A stretch of 60,000 nt of DNA from Polytrichum commune. Its lineage: Eukaryota > Streptophyta > Polytrichopsida > Polytrichales > Polytrichaceae. Shown here piece after piece: positions 21,806 to 34,792 of this stretch (position 1 is its first letter; each line of letters starts with the position of its first letter). The notes beneath the pieces are model-generated. The model was given only the letters and a program-made list of their open reading frames with translations. It did no database searches and was not told the origin of the DNA. Both the position numbers and the translations under genes were made by a program. The stretch is from positions 9,178,001-9,238,000 of the forward strand of contig OX485806.1 in the NCBI GenBank assembly GCA_950295325.1, given 5' to 3'.

Positions 21806-24800
21806 GGCAAATAAAAAATAGTGATGTGCAATTATACTGGATGAGATGCTTATCCTGGGCAACGCATAAGGAATATCATAAGTTCCACTTATTCTTTCTT
21901 GCTCATAAGTTCCCATTGACCACGACTCTTTTCTTTTAATGTCCTACGCTGCACCACCTTCACATAGGGTTTGGTTCTCTGACCTTGTAGAAAAGGCTCT
22001 CTGTCTGTCTTCCACCATTGCATATGTGTCTGTCTGTCTCTGTCTTTGTCTCTCTTTCTGTCTCTCTGTGGGGGCAAATGAAGAATAGTTATGTGGAAGT
22101 ATGCTGGATTGAGATGCTCGTCCCGGGCAACGCATAAGGAATTTCAATAGTCATACGTTCCACTCATTCTCTCTGTGTGTCTCTCTTTCTCTTTCTGTGT
22201 CTGCGGGGGCAAATAAGGAATACTTATGTGGAGCTATACTGGATTGAGATACTCATCCCATTAGGCTCTGTCTGTCTTCCACCATTCCATATGTGTCTGT
22301 CTCACAGGGGCAAACAAGCGACGGTCATCTGGAATTCTGGATGTATACATGCTCATCCCGGCCAACAAGGGAATAGCATAAGTTTCACTCAATCTCGCCA
22401 CTCCACCACCTTCAAATAGGGTTTGGTCTTCTGACCACCAATAGTTCCTTGTAGAAAAGGCTCTCTGGCTGTCTCCCACGATTGGGTACATTGTGGAAGG
22501 GCGGCCATTGCACATGTATCTGTCTGTCTCTCTCTGTGGGGGCAAACAAGCGACAATCATGTGCAATTAAACTGGATTTAGATTATCATCATGGCCAACA
22601 AAGGACTACCATAAGTTCCACTCATTCTTGCCACTCCTCTGTTCTTCCAATCGACCATGACAAGTCTTTCTTTTGTTGTCCTGGACGCTCCACCACCTTC
22701 ACATAGGGTCTGGTCTTCTGACCACCAACGGTTCCTTGTAGAAAATGGTCTCTGTCTTCCACGATTGGCTCCAGTGTGGAAGGGCGAGCCTTGCACATGT
22801 GACCTGAGTTCCAGACCCTTTGGGGCTTGTATTAACTCTCTGCTACGTGCTTGGCTATCCTATCCTATCCTAACCTATCGAAAGGGTAGATTGAATCATG
22901 AAAGCCGATCAAGATGTGGGAGGGGTATGTCGCATACCATATATTCCAGGATGAATGTCAAGATAACGGACATGTTTGGGCGTCGAGACTCTCCTCACTA
23001 CGTGTGCAAGCCAGCATTCCCTTGGGAGTGATGTCAAAGCAGAAGCATTGGTGTTGGAGTCTATATGATACGATTTAATCGTGCGTTAACCTTCTCTACG
23101 GGGATTGGCTTTGATAGTCTCGATACGGATGTGAACGTGAAGGACTGAGTGAAAAGGCCTACCCTATCTGCTTATTTCCAGTTGCGGGTTCGACGTAAAA
23201 TCATGGGATTCGATTGCTGAAGGACTTCACATGTGTCGGCAACATAAAGAACCCACGTCTTGGAAACTCGTTGCATAGATAGATAGATAAATGGATGGGA
23301 CGGGTAGGTAAGGAATTACATTGATAGTGAGCTTTAATGCGCACGTGGGTTTTCCTTTTTTTTGATGGAACTGTAAAGCTTTTGTGGAGTGAGATATCTT
23401 GGCTCCATATGACAACATGAATAGGGTTTTGCTCTCTACAGCTTGGATGTTTTGGATCAAGGTTTCATGAACCAGTTCCTTTACATGTAGTCATTGAAGA
23501 AGAAAAATATAAAGAGACCAAACTGTCTCAAATATCTTCCGGTGGAACTGGATATAGTTGAAACCTGCAAACATTAGCTGAGTAAGAAGGTATGTCAGCC
23601 TAAAACAGACACCGATTGTAAGGTGGTTGGAGTCTTCTAGAATGTAGCATGTCTGGTCATTTTAGAATGTTCAAATAGGAATATTTGCAGGAATTGCTTT
23701 TCATGGATTGTGGGTTAATTCTTAACAATCTCACAGTAATTGACCTATTTTTAGTGACCCTGATGGTCAGCATCATATTTAAACCACCCTGACATTCACA
23801 CCCGTAACTTGCACTGCTTATTGCATTCTTTCTCTATGTCTCTTTACTTCTTACCTGGGGAATGAAGAGCTTTGGGACAGGTTGAAAAAGTGTTTTCAGA
23901 AATTGCCTCAACAAAGGGGAGCATTTTGTCGAAACACATGGAAGAACTTTCAGGGGCAAGTTACTTGGAAGGGGATCGAAGAGTGTAGAAGTAGGAGTAG
24001 TATCTCAATATTGATCCAGCTTTCCTCATCTCTAGAACTGTTGAATTCCTACAAATCTCTTGGATGTTTATTTTTGGTTGGCTAAGAGGTTGTCATTGTG
24101 GCAGGATATTGGGGTGGGGTGATGGTTATTACAAGGGTCCCAAGGAGAATGAAATTAATGAGATGAAGAATGTGGATCAAGGAGTCCAGGAAGAGGATCA
24201 GCTTCTGAGGAAAAAGGTACTACGAGAGCTGCAGGCACTCGTTTCTTGCTCAGAAGATGATGGTAATGATTACGTCACCAACACGGAATGGTTCTACCTC
24301 GTCTCCATGTCACACTCATTTGCACAAGGAGTTGGGTAAGCCATTTATTTATCCTTCTTGTTTCTCAAAATTTCCCACTCATCTTTTTTCTTCGTCAGAG
24401 CATGTTGGTTGACAAGGAATTTTTTTAGGTGTCGTTACCACTTAGAAGGTGTTGAAGTTTTTTCAGTTGTGGTGTATATCTTTGATGTAGGCTTCCTGGT
24501 CAGGCATTGGCTACTGGACAGCATATGTGGCTAATAGAAGCGAATAAGAGTGCTGATCACATCTGCACACGATCTAATCTAGCAAAGGTACGGAAAAATC
24601 CCCGCTCCACTTAAACTTGATTGTGTATTGCTGTCTTGACTGTTTATGTGCGAATATCTCTGAGCTGATTGATTCTACTTCCAGGTTTAATGTGATCTGT
24701 GGAGAGAGCATTTGTCAATTTTATTTGTAGCTATGCTTTTTGAGGTTGTAGGAAGTGCATTCAAGTATGTGTTTGTTCTACTGATTAGCTTTCTTTAACT

Positions 24801-27800
24801 GCTTGCATGTGCCTTCTTCTGCGAGCAGATGGCAGGAATTCAGGTATGCTTAATAGACAACATGTTTGATGGATCTGGTTTTGTGCACGATTTGCAATGT
24901 ATAGAGACGAGGCTTGCAACTACATAAATATTTCTTGTCACCATGTGAAGGTTGCTGCAGTTATCCCAATTAAAAACTATAATGGGTTGTTGAGTGTGTT
25001 GTTGTTTTTGCAGACCATTGTGTGTGTGCCAACTACCAGTGGTGTTGTTGAGCTTGGATCAACTGATTTGGTAAGCTTTTGTTCATCAGATTGTCTAGTG
25101 GCATTGTGACACGTCACACATAACAAAGTGTTCAGTTGCCGACTATAATCATCCTTTGTTAAACATAAACAGAAGTTAATTGCACCTGAATATGTTGCTG
25201 GAATCAAGGTAATGTTTTTTCTGACTCAACAAGTAGCTGGATTGTGGATGGCCAGGTTTGGAATCTATGATACATGAAGTTTTTGAGAAAGCCTTACAGC
25301 CCTTAATCTGGGCCTCTTCATGCCAAAAAATGTGTAAATGAGCCACATACTTCATTTTTCACCTAATTGTGTCAAATTTGACCTTGTCTAGAATCAACTT
25401 ATTTCGCAAGTGCACTTTTCAAATTGGTTGAGTACCTAATGCTATTGAAGAGTTGGGTTCTAATACACAACCCGGGTGCCCTTTGGATGCAAGTACATAC
25501 TAAGTATTATGATCATGAATATCACATTTGAGTATATACTTATTTTATCATTGACATGAGTTAATGTACTAAATATAGATTCAAATCCTAAAATTGATTT
25601 AAAAATGCTTTTTGGACATGATGATTCTTGTAGATGTAGGTGGTACATGGAGCCCCTTGGCTTTTTAAGGGTTAATTGGGTGTGACAGGGAAGAACTTTT
25701 AGTATTGATGCATTATACCTTTTGCAGATTCATGAGAATTGGGAGGTCATTCAACAGATCAATCGGCTGTTCATTGAGCCAGCGTGGGGGGCAAGTGACA
25801 TGCAACTTTTATCTCAGTCCTTTAACGACCCAAATTTCTTCTTTCCAGCAAGTCAAAGCTTACCTTCACTAGATCCGACAAGTGCCTTGATTGGTAACCC
25901 TCGAGTAGATTCTCCTCCACCATGGGACTTTTCGTGGTTTCCATCTGATCACAATAATAATAGCAGCGATGTACTCCCACTTGAAAATGTTGAGAAAGAG
26001 CCCGTAGTAGTACATGAACAACCTTTGTACAATAATACCTTAACGAGTCCTCCTCGACACGAAGAAAAGCATCATCATCCCTTCCCACCGACCAATGTGT
26101 TAAGTAGGAATAATAATACAATCTCCGACCCAAAACCCCCAATAATGCAGAAAAATGCATCGGCAATAGAGTATAGATCTGCTTTGTTACCCATTGCAGA
26201 AAGGCCACATCCCAAAGTGCAGACTGCGTTCACGTACCCGCAACAAGATGGTGATTTGGACGTGATACCAACACCAGCTTTTGAATCTCAACAAGTGGTT
26301 GTGAAGCCAAAGCAACAATTTCATCAAGAAACAAAACCGGTGGTTGAGAAGCCGAAAGCGGTCTATAACAATAATTCACAACATGCACAACAGCATCTAT
26401 TACAACAGCATCAACAGCAACAGCCCAAGGCGTCACCACCAGGGCCTCCCATCGTGGCAAATAGCCGATCGAGTAGTGATCTTGTGGACAACGATGGTCA
26501 GGAGTCAGAAGCTGTGAAGGCAGATGTAATGGAGTCATTGAGCGTTGGCCAGAAATTGCCTCGCAAACGGGGTCGGAAACCAGCCAATGACAGAGAAGGA
26601 CCACTGGACCATGTGCAGGCCGAACGTCAACGGCGTGAGAAACTCAATCAAAGGTTTTATGCGCTACGATCCGTGGTGCCAAATGTTTCCAAGGTACTTT
26701 CCACATTTTTTTAAGATAAGAGTGTCCTTTAATAAACTAGGAAATGGATGTGAGAAGCCTTGCTATGGGTTGTAGTAGGCGTCCAACCCAATGAGCTGTG
26801 ATAGCGGCACGGTAGGTACTAGGTGTCTAATACAATCAATGGCATGGTGACACATGTCCATTTTTAGATGTAGTGGTCAAACCGTGGCATGGTCATCAAT
26901 TATGAGTCAAAGAAAATCATGTTAGCAAAGGCACTTGTTCTAATCACTGCATACTTCATATAGATTTTGTGCTCAGATGGGTGGCCTTCCTAGCACTTGA
27001 TTTCTGATTCATTTTTTTAGTATGGTCTCCCAATCATAGTCGGACTATCCGGGTGAACTTGATATTTTAACCAACCATTTGGGGACTTACGGACTTGAAT
27101 TTGGGGGAGATTAGGTGCGGGCCATCTTGTCTGTGCCCGTTCAAGTTGTTCACTACTGAAGGGGGGCAGTAGTCTTCAAGGTCCATGTAATTCTCGTGAT
27201 GTCCATTTTGGAATTACAGATAGAATTAGACTAACTTGAAGAAGAAGCAACACCATAATTCACGCTAGTGGCAACATCGGAATCATCTCTTCTTTCTTTT
27301 CATATAGATATAAGGAGGTGCAATCTAACATGATATTTCTGAAGGTACAAGTTGGTGGTTGGGTGTGTGGGGTGCTTTTGATTGTCGGTGTTTATCAGAG
27401 CCAGCTTGGCCCATTATGGCCATTTGTAACAGAAATCAATCTCTTGTTTTTTCCTAGATTTGACATATTTTGAAGCATGAGTGAAGGATGTGTACATGAA
27501 TTCTAAAGTATATGTATTGCCCTATTTGATGCTAATAAAGTTATTGAAATGCACCAGGTTAGGATTGTAGCGTCTAGTTCTTCTTTATTATGCCAAGTTG
27601 ACCCTGGTGGAATGCAATATAGTTTTTTGCAAAGTCCCTCAAACAAGGACCAAACAAGGAGTTCGGTGCCTCTTTGAGGGACTTTTCTTGTAAGAGTAGC
27701 TTCTGGTGTAGGAGTTGAGTTTTAAAACAACATTAAACATGGGTGCAACTCCTTGGATCTCCTCCATATCCAAAGAGCTTTGTGAGAACCTTAAGATCTA

Positions 27801-29305
27801 ACATAGGGTTCAACCCATGGGACTTGCCATCTTGAATCCATGCTTGACCTATGCAAGGCTAGCTTGGCGCACAACTCCTAGTATGAAAAGTTAGAAAAGC
27901 CAATATTATATAGCTTGACTCCATTCTTCAACCATGTGATTTTAAGCATTTAAAAAACTTTGGGTGACTTTATACATAACTCTCAAACTTACCTTTTAGC
28001 CAACTCACCCAGAGTGTGATCTGGAGACTTTATGGATAACTCTAATGTGCCCACCCTGTTTTCCAGTGATTCCTGATTTGTTGAGATTGTTGATGATCAC
28101 TCCAGATGGACAAGGCTTCCTTGTTAGGTGACGCTATTGCGTACATAAATGAGCTCCAAAGTAAGCTTCATGATGCTGAGTTGCATATCAAGGACCTTCA
28201 AAATCGTGCAGCCACGAATGGTGACAAGTTACAAGAGTCGCCGACCAGTGGTTCCACAAAGGATGGCTTGCAGCTGAAAGCAGAGAGGAATGGAAACAGC
28301 CCTGTGCTTGGCAAATCTTTTGGGGACAAGAAGTTTAGTACTGCCGTAAATATTCTTGGAGAAGAGGCGATGATTCGAGTAGATTGTGTGCGTGACACAC
28401 ACTCCATAGTCAACCTCATGATGGCCCTTCAAGAATTGCACCTAGAGATTCAGCACTCCAATACTTCAACGACAAAAGACAATATATCACATGTTGTTAT
28501 AGCCAAGGTATTTATTCAGATGTGTCACCTGTAAATTTTGAAGTGGGGGTTGAACTCACTGCTTTTTGTGAGTGAATAAGGGAGGTGAGCCTTATATGGT
28601 CACTCTTCTTAATTGCACAGCTATATATATGAGTGGTATATGGCAATTCTTGTGGTTAAGAATGGACACCCAAAAGACACATGATGTTATGATGAGATTA
28701 AACTATGTGGTCAACATATAGACACCATTCGTGGGTTGATAATTTATCAGTTGGGAGGGTCTATGTGATCACTCAAAGAATAAGAGAAACTTCACTTTGA
28801 CCTCCTTTAACTTTTGCATTTGGACTTTGATGATTCTGAAACTTAAAAAGACTAGATGTGTGATTTATTGCAATTGCTAACCGGACAAAACAATTCTTGA
28901 GTTGATCCAATGGCTAAAATAGTCTCTGGAGTTGGAAGTGTCTACAACAGGGCCACATACCTTAAGGTAGGCAGGTCTAAATCAGTTCTTATCTTAATCA
29001 GGCACCTATATTTAAGTACTTTGTGGCTACATGTGGGACTAAGAATGGATGCCAAAAGTCATGTGTCTAAAAGAGACTGGACTATGTGCTCAAATTTTGT
29101 TAAATATTCTAGGTTCAATGTTCAAATGCTGTTGCACTTGAAGCCTGATTGCAGTTTGGTTTTCTTTTTTTCTGTTTTGCTTCACCCTCAGATGCAGCCG
29201 ACATCAAAATACACACAGGAGCAGCTATGTGCCCTGCTGGAGAGGTCATTTAAGGCCACTGGGTGGGTGGCCAAGCCTGAAAAGAGCTCCATACATTCAC
29301 AATGA
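21386..29305 (+). CDS. MYC2-like bHLH transcription factor, 8 exons
   Basis: Exons: 21386-21654, 24105-24335, 24491-24587, 24829-24843, 25014-25070, 25728-26693, 28106-28507, 29192-29305. All introns are GT-AG; the sum is 2,151 nt (716 aa plus stop), in frame throughout. Residues about 55-237 are a bHLH-MYC N-terminal domain ([23 protein letters not shown]..., [10 protein letters not shown]..., VVELGSTDL), the JAZ/MYB-interaction region in relatives. A Gln/Asn/Pro-rich middle follows. The basic HLH region is about 513-566 with His518, Glu522 and Arg526, the G-box-binding H-E-R triad, after a KRGRKP basic segment. Residues about 605-680 resemble the C-terminal ACT-like dimerisation region. It is expected to bind CACGTG in the nucleus and act in jasmonate-type signalling, inferred from family only. 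Exon 4 is a 15-bp microexon. Confidence 0.9.
21777..22805 (+). repeat. Tandem array in bHLH intron 1
   Basis: A (CT)n microsatellite (about 21777-21804) leads into units that begin with a G run plus gcaaa(t/c) at 21805, 22071, 22205, 22307 and 22538. Units share 'tggattgagat', 'cataag.ttccact', 'accaccttcacataggg', 'ccttgtagaaaa' and 'tctgtctgtct' blocks. Unit length varies from about 100 to 270 bp through internal deletions. It lies fully in the first intron. Confidence 0.8.
25300..25590 (+). repeat. Dispersed repeat H, copy 2 (in bHLH intron 5)
   Basis: Partner of 19165-19470. It fills much of the intron between exons 5 and 6 of the bHLH gene. Confidence 0.6.
27745..28045 (+). repeat. Dispersed repeat G, copy 2 (in bHLH intron 6)
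   Basis: Partner of 5641-5960. It ends about 60 bp before bHLH exon 7, so the branch point and acceptor region of this intron lie next to repeat-derived sequence. Confidence 0.7.
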
Positions 29306-31205
29306 CCCATTCACTCAGGTGCCATTTCGCATGTGATTTCATTGTAAAATGTAGAAAGTGTAGGGTTCTGGAGCATGAACCTGAAGTAAGAAAGACTGGC
29401 TGTGAGAACTTTTGGAAACACCATCATTGTTCCCAACTTACATCATGATAGATGCAGCTTACGTTGTTGACAACCATCTTCAGCACAGAATTTCAGCTTA
29501 CTTGTGGGTTTCATTAACTTTATGTACATTATGACGCTTGCTGGACCAAGCGTACCTGTATACTTCCTCTGACACTTGAAACTCTCTCAGGTATGAAACT
29601 TTGTAACACTAAGTCCAAGCATTGCATTTCATTCCTTTACTGATCATGGCACCTCTTGGAAAATGGTGCTTGCATAAGTTCACAATTTCTGCTTTCCACA
29701 TGTGGCAAGAAGAGATGTAGGTTTGAATGTGTAAGTGATCATTTAGATTTGAGTGCTTGGGTCTGTGGATTCACTTGTACTGGTGGCAATTTTGGCCACT
29801 CTTTCTCTCCTATTTCTCAAGAGAGAAAGGTCTTTTCTTAATGTGACCAGGTGGATGCTTTCAACACATAAGATATGTGTTACGTGAAAACCACCTCAAA
29901 ATCAGCCTCATAGCAGGTAAGAGTCTCATATTAAATGAGGATATTGTTCATCTTTTGTGAAACACATCTTCCACCACCTCATTAAGCGGGTAGGTCCTAG
30001 ATTAGCCACTGTCATTATCCAAAGTTGGTGCTCTTCTTGTATGTAATGCCACATGTAATTAGTGGTTTTTATTGTTGGCTTACTCAATGCACTGTCACAT
30101 TCGCTTGTTGACACTTTAAGGATGATCTATAGGTGCCGCTTTGAAGTTGATGTTATTTTATTTAGAGTACCTCAAAATGTTCTTCAACTCGGCGCAAGTA
30201 GTACTGTAGTATTCTAAATCTTATGTAAATCTGAGAATATCACATGATATTCAACCTCAGTCTAGTGCGCTTAGTCAAGAATATTGTCACAGGGTGATTG
30301 CAAACATTACACTGAGGTATATATTGTCCAGGGTGAGGTTAAGAAATTCAGGTGTTTGTTGCTCTAGTTTGAAAAGTTCATTGTTTCAACTACTATCTGC
30401 AGGTTGATACTACAGATTATTGACTTTCATGTTAGACGTGGATCTTTGCCTACTGATATTTTGATTTTCTTATGTAGATTGTAAAGCTGCAAATTGTGGT
30501 GTAGAAACACATGGAGTGCACCCTACATGAGACTTTTTGTGAAAAAAGTAGATGTTTTTTTTAATAAATATACAAAGTACATATTTCAAATTGACATATA
30601 TAGAATGTATCAAAACACCCAATCACCTTGCAGGATGTTTTCAAGGTTCTATACCTGACCGGGATAGCCCTGAGAAGTAACCACTATGTTACATAGCTAC
30701 TTCAACACTTCCACATTTTCGGTCACCACTTTTACTTCAAATAAACTGTTACTGGCTACACTATTACAGTACTCTTATACATTTATTCTATCACTTTTAC
30801 TCTATCACTCACTTATCACTTGCACTCTGAATCTTTTGTGAGAAAAGAAGTGTTTCCCATTAAATTGACCTTCAATGGTGAAACAAACTCATTCTCAACA
30901 ACTGACAAACAAGGTTAACTCAATTAAGTGATGAGGCTTTATTTGTGGATGTTCAACAACTAAAAATAGTGAATCTATAACCATAATTTCTTTTCTCGAA
31001 CTGTGTTGTCTCTCAGTCGTAAAGTTTAACCAAAATATTGGAAGCATCAGTGTGTGATAAACTTTTGGATCGGAGTCACAACTGTCAATCTATGAAACCA
31101 AAGCTTTGGAAGCATTTGCTCGCAGATCTTGTAGCACCTGTGCATGTGTTTCTCCCTGTATACATTTTCCTGTGAACATGTCTGGTCAGTAAAAGTTGGA
31201 GATCC
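29306..31205. other. bHLH 3' region and intergenic
   Basis: The 3' UTR of the bHLH gene starts here; its end cannot be fixed by eye. The remainder shows only short unrelated open frames and no RNA gene. Confidence 0.45.
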
Positions 31206-32011
31206 ATGCTCTCAGCGTCCGACTATGAGAGGTTGCATCTTGACGTTCGAAATGGCAACGCGAGAGCCACACACTACATCATAGAGTTGTGTTTCCCTGA
31301 GGATTGCCACAATTGAATGAGCACCGCACTTGCCCACCATTATCCGTTGCAACAATGGCATTTGATGCCAACCTTGTGGGATCCAGCCCGCACTGTGTTG
31401 GGTGAAACACTTGAAGTTGAAGGAAGTTTGCACCTGGTTTTGTTAACTTACTTGGCGCCTCTTGGTGTGCAATTTGATCATGCGAGATGTTCGACAGATA
31501 CCAAGCCTGGGGGGAGGATTCCACTAATTATTATTTGTTCACTTATTGCTTAGTGGTGTAGCATAGGACTTTGCAAGCTATAAGATTATCAGGTTGCCCC
31601 ACCTGTCATAAATGAATGTCTTCAATTCTGCAACGAATGCTTGGGAACCCGGAGATCAGCACCCTCCTGTAAATTTGTGTAGGCAGTGCACCAAAGCAAT
31701 TTGGTAGGGTGTTTTGTATTTTGTAGCATCTAATTATATTCCGGTTAATGAGCATGATAATCCACAGTTTGGTGTCGCAGTGTATGACATAAACACCAAC
31801 ACTTGGACAAAGGTCAAAAGGAATTTGCCGCCAACAATTAGAACACGCAAGTCGTGTGCTTGTGGGAGGGACATCGTGCTCATAACCATGGACTGAGACT
31901 TCCCTTCTAATGAATTAAGGTTGCAGTTGTTCAAGCTCGATTGGACAAAACAATCATCGCGTTGTCTCTCGCAAAATGCCGACTCTCTAACACGAAGGTT
32001 TTGTGGATAAT
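31206..32011 (+). pseudogene. Decayed F-box/kelch-like gene
   Basis: The frame from 31612 encodes VFNSATNAWEPG and, after a TAG at 31699, FGVAVYDINTNTWTKVKRNLPP. Both are the 'VYD--T-TW--(V)---LPP' pattern of kelch-type beta-propeller blades in plant F-box/kelch proteins. A TGA follows at 31894 and the frame continues with plausible coding sequence (LRLQLFKLDWTKQSSR) to a TAA near 32010. An upstream frame (31206-31553, interrupted by TGA at 31314) may be the preceding part, shifted by one base. No F-box is visible. Stops and the frameshift make it non-functional. The kelch reading is moderately sure; the upstream part is a guess. Confidence 0.5.
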
Positions 32012-32854
32012 AGACATTTTAACGAATTGTCATGCAATGGTGTAAACAGTAAGATCTTCATCAAGACCATCGTAGGGTTGGAGAAAATAATTATGTTTGA
32101 CATTTGTCATTGTATATGGCATTTGATTCAAGAACTTGAGTCTATTTTCCACAAATTGTGCATTCCCTATGCGTTAAAATAATATGAAGGTCATAGTTTA
32201 AGACCCAACTTCCTAGCACACCCATGATGTGATTTTTGGTCCAGGCGTTGGGGGTGCACAATGTAGGTGGTCAGAGGCACATGAGTAACTAGGTCTCAAG
32301 TAAATTTAAAATTATGCATTGATTATGTTAATTATAAAATGATAGATGTAGTTATATTGGCTTATTGTGTACTAGTTGTAGATGTTGTTATCCTTCTTTT
32401 AAACTATCCAATGAACCAACACTTTACATGGAGGTAGTGTTCTTCGAGTCAAGTTTCTTCGATTATACCCCACCAATTCCTTCCTTATTTTTTGATTGCA
32501 CTACTACACTTATAATTCTCTTTCAAAATTGAAAAAATGAACTCTTGTATGTTCCATTACACATTGATTGTCCAAATGTTTGTTGGCATATCGCACTAGA
32601 GGAAAACTTGTCCAAACCAACCTTTTGCCACGGTATTGGTAGTGGCCATGTCCAACCGCCGTTTTGACTGCCTTTAATGCTGGAATGGCAGAGATTGAAA
32701 CCCATTTCGAGTGGGACCTAGATTTGGTTGATTCGGTTGCAATGTTACCCGTTCGGCTAGGCGCCGCCATTTTGGTTGCACTTCGGTTGCCGGTTTTGGT
32801 TGTTCGGTGCACTTATTGGGTGGAGGGTGTGCCTTCCTTGGTGATGTTTGTGGG

Positions 32855-33270
32855 TTGAGTTAGGGTGGCTGAGAAGTTGATGGTGGGCTTGAGGTGGGCT
32901 CCAAGTGGATGCTTGAGTTTTGCTTGTCCAATCTTCTTGCTTGAATGGTTGGGAGGTGGTTGATGTGTGTATCCAATCGTTGGTGATGTTTGTGGGTTGG
33001 TTTAAGGTGGTTGAGAAATGGACAATGGGCTTGAGGTGGGCTCCAAGTGGATGCTTGAGTTTTTCATGTCCAATCTTCTTACTTGGGTGGTGGCTAATGT
33101 GTGTGTGCAATCGTTGGTGATGTTTGTGGGTTGATTTAGGGTGGCTGGGAGTGGACAATGGGCTTGAGGTGGGCTCCACCTGAATGTTTGAGTTGTACAT
33201 GTCCAATCTTGAGTGGTTTGGGGGTGGGTGATGTGTGTGCAACTGTTGGTGAAGTTTGTGGGCTGGGTTA
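32855..33270 (+). repeat. Tandem repeat, about 135-bp unit
   Basis: Units start at 32855, 32995, 33130 and 33261 (partial) with gttg.gttta.ggtgg. Each contains 'gggcttgaggtgggctcca' and 'catgtccaatctt'. The periods of 140, 135 and 131 bp reflect small indels. Long Pro/His-rich open frames on the minus strand here come from the repeat composition, not from a gene. Confidence 0.85.
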
Positions 33271-33597
33271 GGGTGCACCCTGTGCAAACCGGAGTACACT
33301 CCGTGCAAACTGGAGGGCACCCCATACCAACTAAACAACACCGCATATTAGCAGAATGGCACCCCATACAAACCCAACATAAATTGAAGGACACCCTTGC
33401 CTACCAAAGAGAAACCCAGAGCAACCGGAACCAATCACCATCACACTTTGTGGTAACCCCCACTCGCAAACACCAACACCCACTAGCCAAAACACAAACC
33501 TCTACCCAAACGCCACCCATGCGGACGTGCCAACCACAAGAGGCAACAATGGTGGGAATATTGGTAAGGGAATACTCGGTGGTTTGGTGTTGCAATC

Positions 33598-33616
33598 CAT
33601 ATATATATATATATAT
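33598..33616. repeat. AT microsatellite
   Basis: A short (AT)n run. Nothing else is recognisable in 33.3-34.0 kb. Confidence 0.8.
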
Positions 33617-34015
33617 TACACCAAATCTAACGCACGTTACCAAGAGGGCACCAAAGTAATGCCTCCCTAATCCCAACCCATGCCACCCACTATGGTAAAT
33701 GGACAAAGGGTATGCCTCACCCTAACAAATTTGATTGTAACCCATCTAATACCTAATGAGGCTAAAACCCATACAATCACAATGATATTATTGGAAGTCT
33801 TGATCCAGGCCCCCACAAATGAAGAACTTCTCAACAATCCCAAGCGACCTCCATGATCCGGCCAAAGATTTTGATGGAGAGATTGTGAAATATACTTAAC
33901 ACCGGATCCATAAGGCACTATCTAAGTGTTGTAAGATTTGTAAAGAATCAAGATATCATCCTGTCAAGTTGAATTTTTGAACGTACAGGGGAGGTGAGTG
34001 AACAAACATACAAAA

Positions 34016-34511
34016 GGGCCACTTCACACACGAGCCAAGAGCCGTGACCATAAAATTTGTGAGAGCCCAAAAGAAAGCATCCAAAGGCCATCCCAAGACA
34101 CCTCCAAAATCACATAGTGTGGTCACGGACCCTCAAGTGTAGTGTGAAGTCATATGTGACCGGGCCCTCAATCAAATGTTATTTCAATGAATATCTATTC
34201 ATGCGGGTCCTTACACATGATAAAATAGAATAAATCAACAATTGTGAGCGTTCGGAATGCCACGATCTCATGATTTTGTGTTAAGCCTACATCCAAGAAG
34301 TGGTATTTAAAAATAGTCCAAGTGACCATGAAACATGATCCATTTGATGCCATGTAAGAATCCATGTAGACTTTACATCCATCTTGCATTCACATACTCT
34401 TCTGGCAAGCATACTGTGAAGTGAACCTGGTGCGGCTCCGCCTTTTCCACCAATGAGAGTGCTTGAGAGTGCAATGGTCACGGGCTCTCAGTCTCGTGTG
34501 TGAAGTGGCCC
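34016..34511. mobile_element. PIF/Harbinger-type MITE, family C, copy 1
   Basis: The left end GGGCCACTTCACACACGAGC pairs with the inverted right end, identical for the first 19 bases, and the arms continue with 'gccgtgacca'/'cccgtgacca'. The flanks are AAA and TAA, a one-base mismatch from a 3-bp duplication. It is 496 bp and non-coding. A shorter relative lies at 49271-49415. Confidence 0.8.
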
Positions 34512-34792
34512 TAAGAGGCTCCTCGTAATGAGAAACCTCCTTTGGGCTGGCCACCTTAAAGCAAGGCATCCTAAAACGAGGTTTCTGTGCTAATCCTAAA
34601 TGAGGACAAGATGAAACCATGCACAAATTTGGATGTGAAAGCGCCCTCCGTGGATGGAGTAAACAAGATCGTTCATCCAATCTTAGTGGTACGTGTCCAC
34701 GAAACGAAAATTCGATTTCATGACGCATCGTTTCATAATCCAACTTTTGTAATTTTCTAACATTCTCTTCTCCGTAGAAACCAACAACCCTC

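Noticed and set aside
25822-26604. Minus-strand frames of 124-128 codons inside bHLH exon 6
   Set aside because: Antisense shadows of a long, clearly coding exon.
32757-33394. Pro/His-rich minus-strand frames of 130-194 codons
   Set aside because: They are produced by the 135-bp tandem repeat; the protein repeats with the DNA period in more than one frame.
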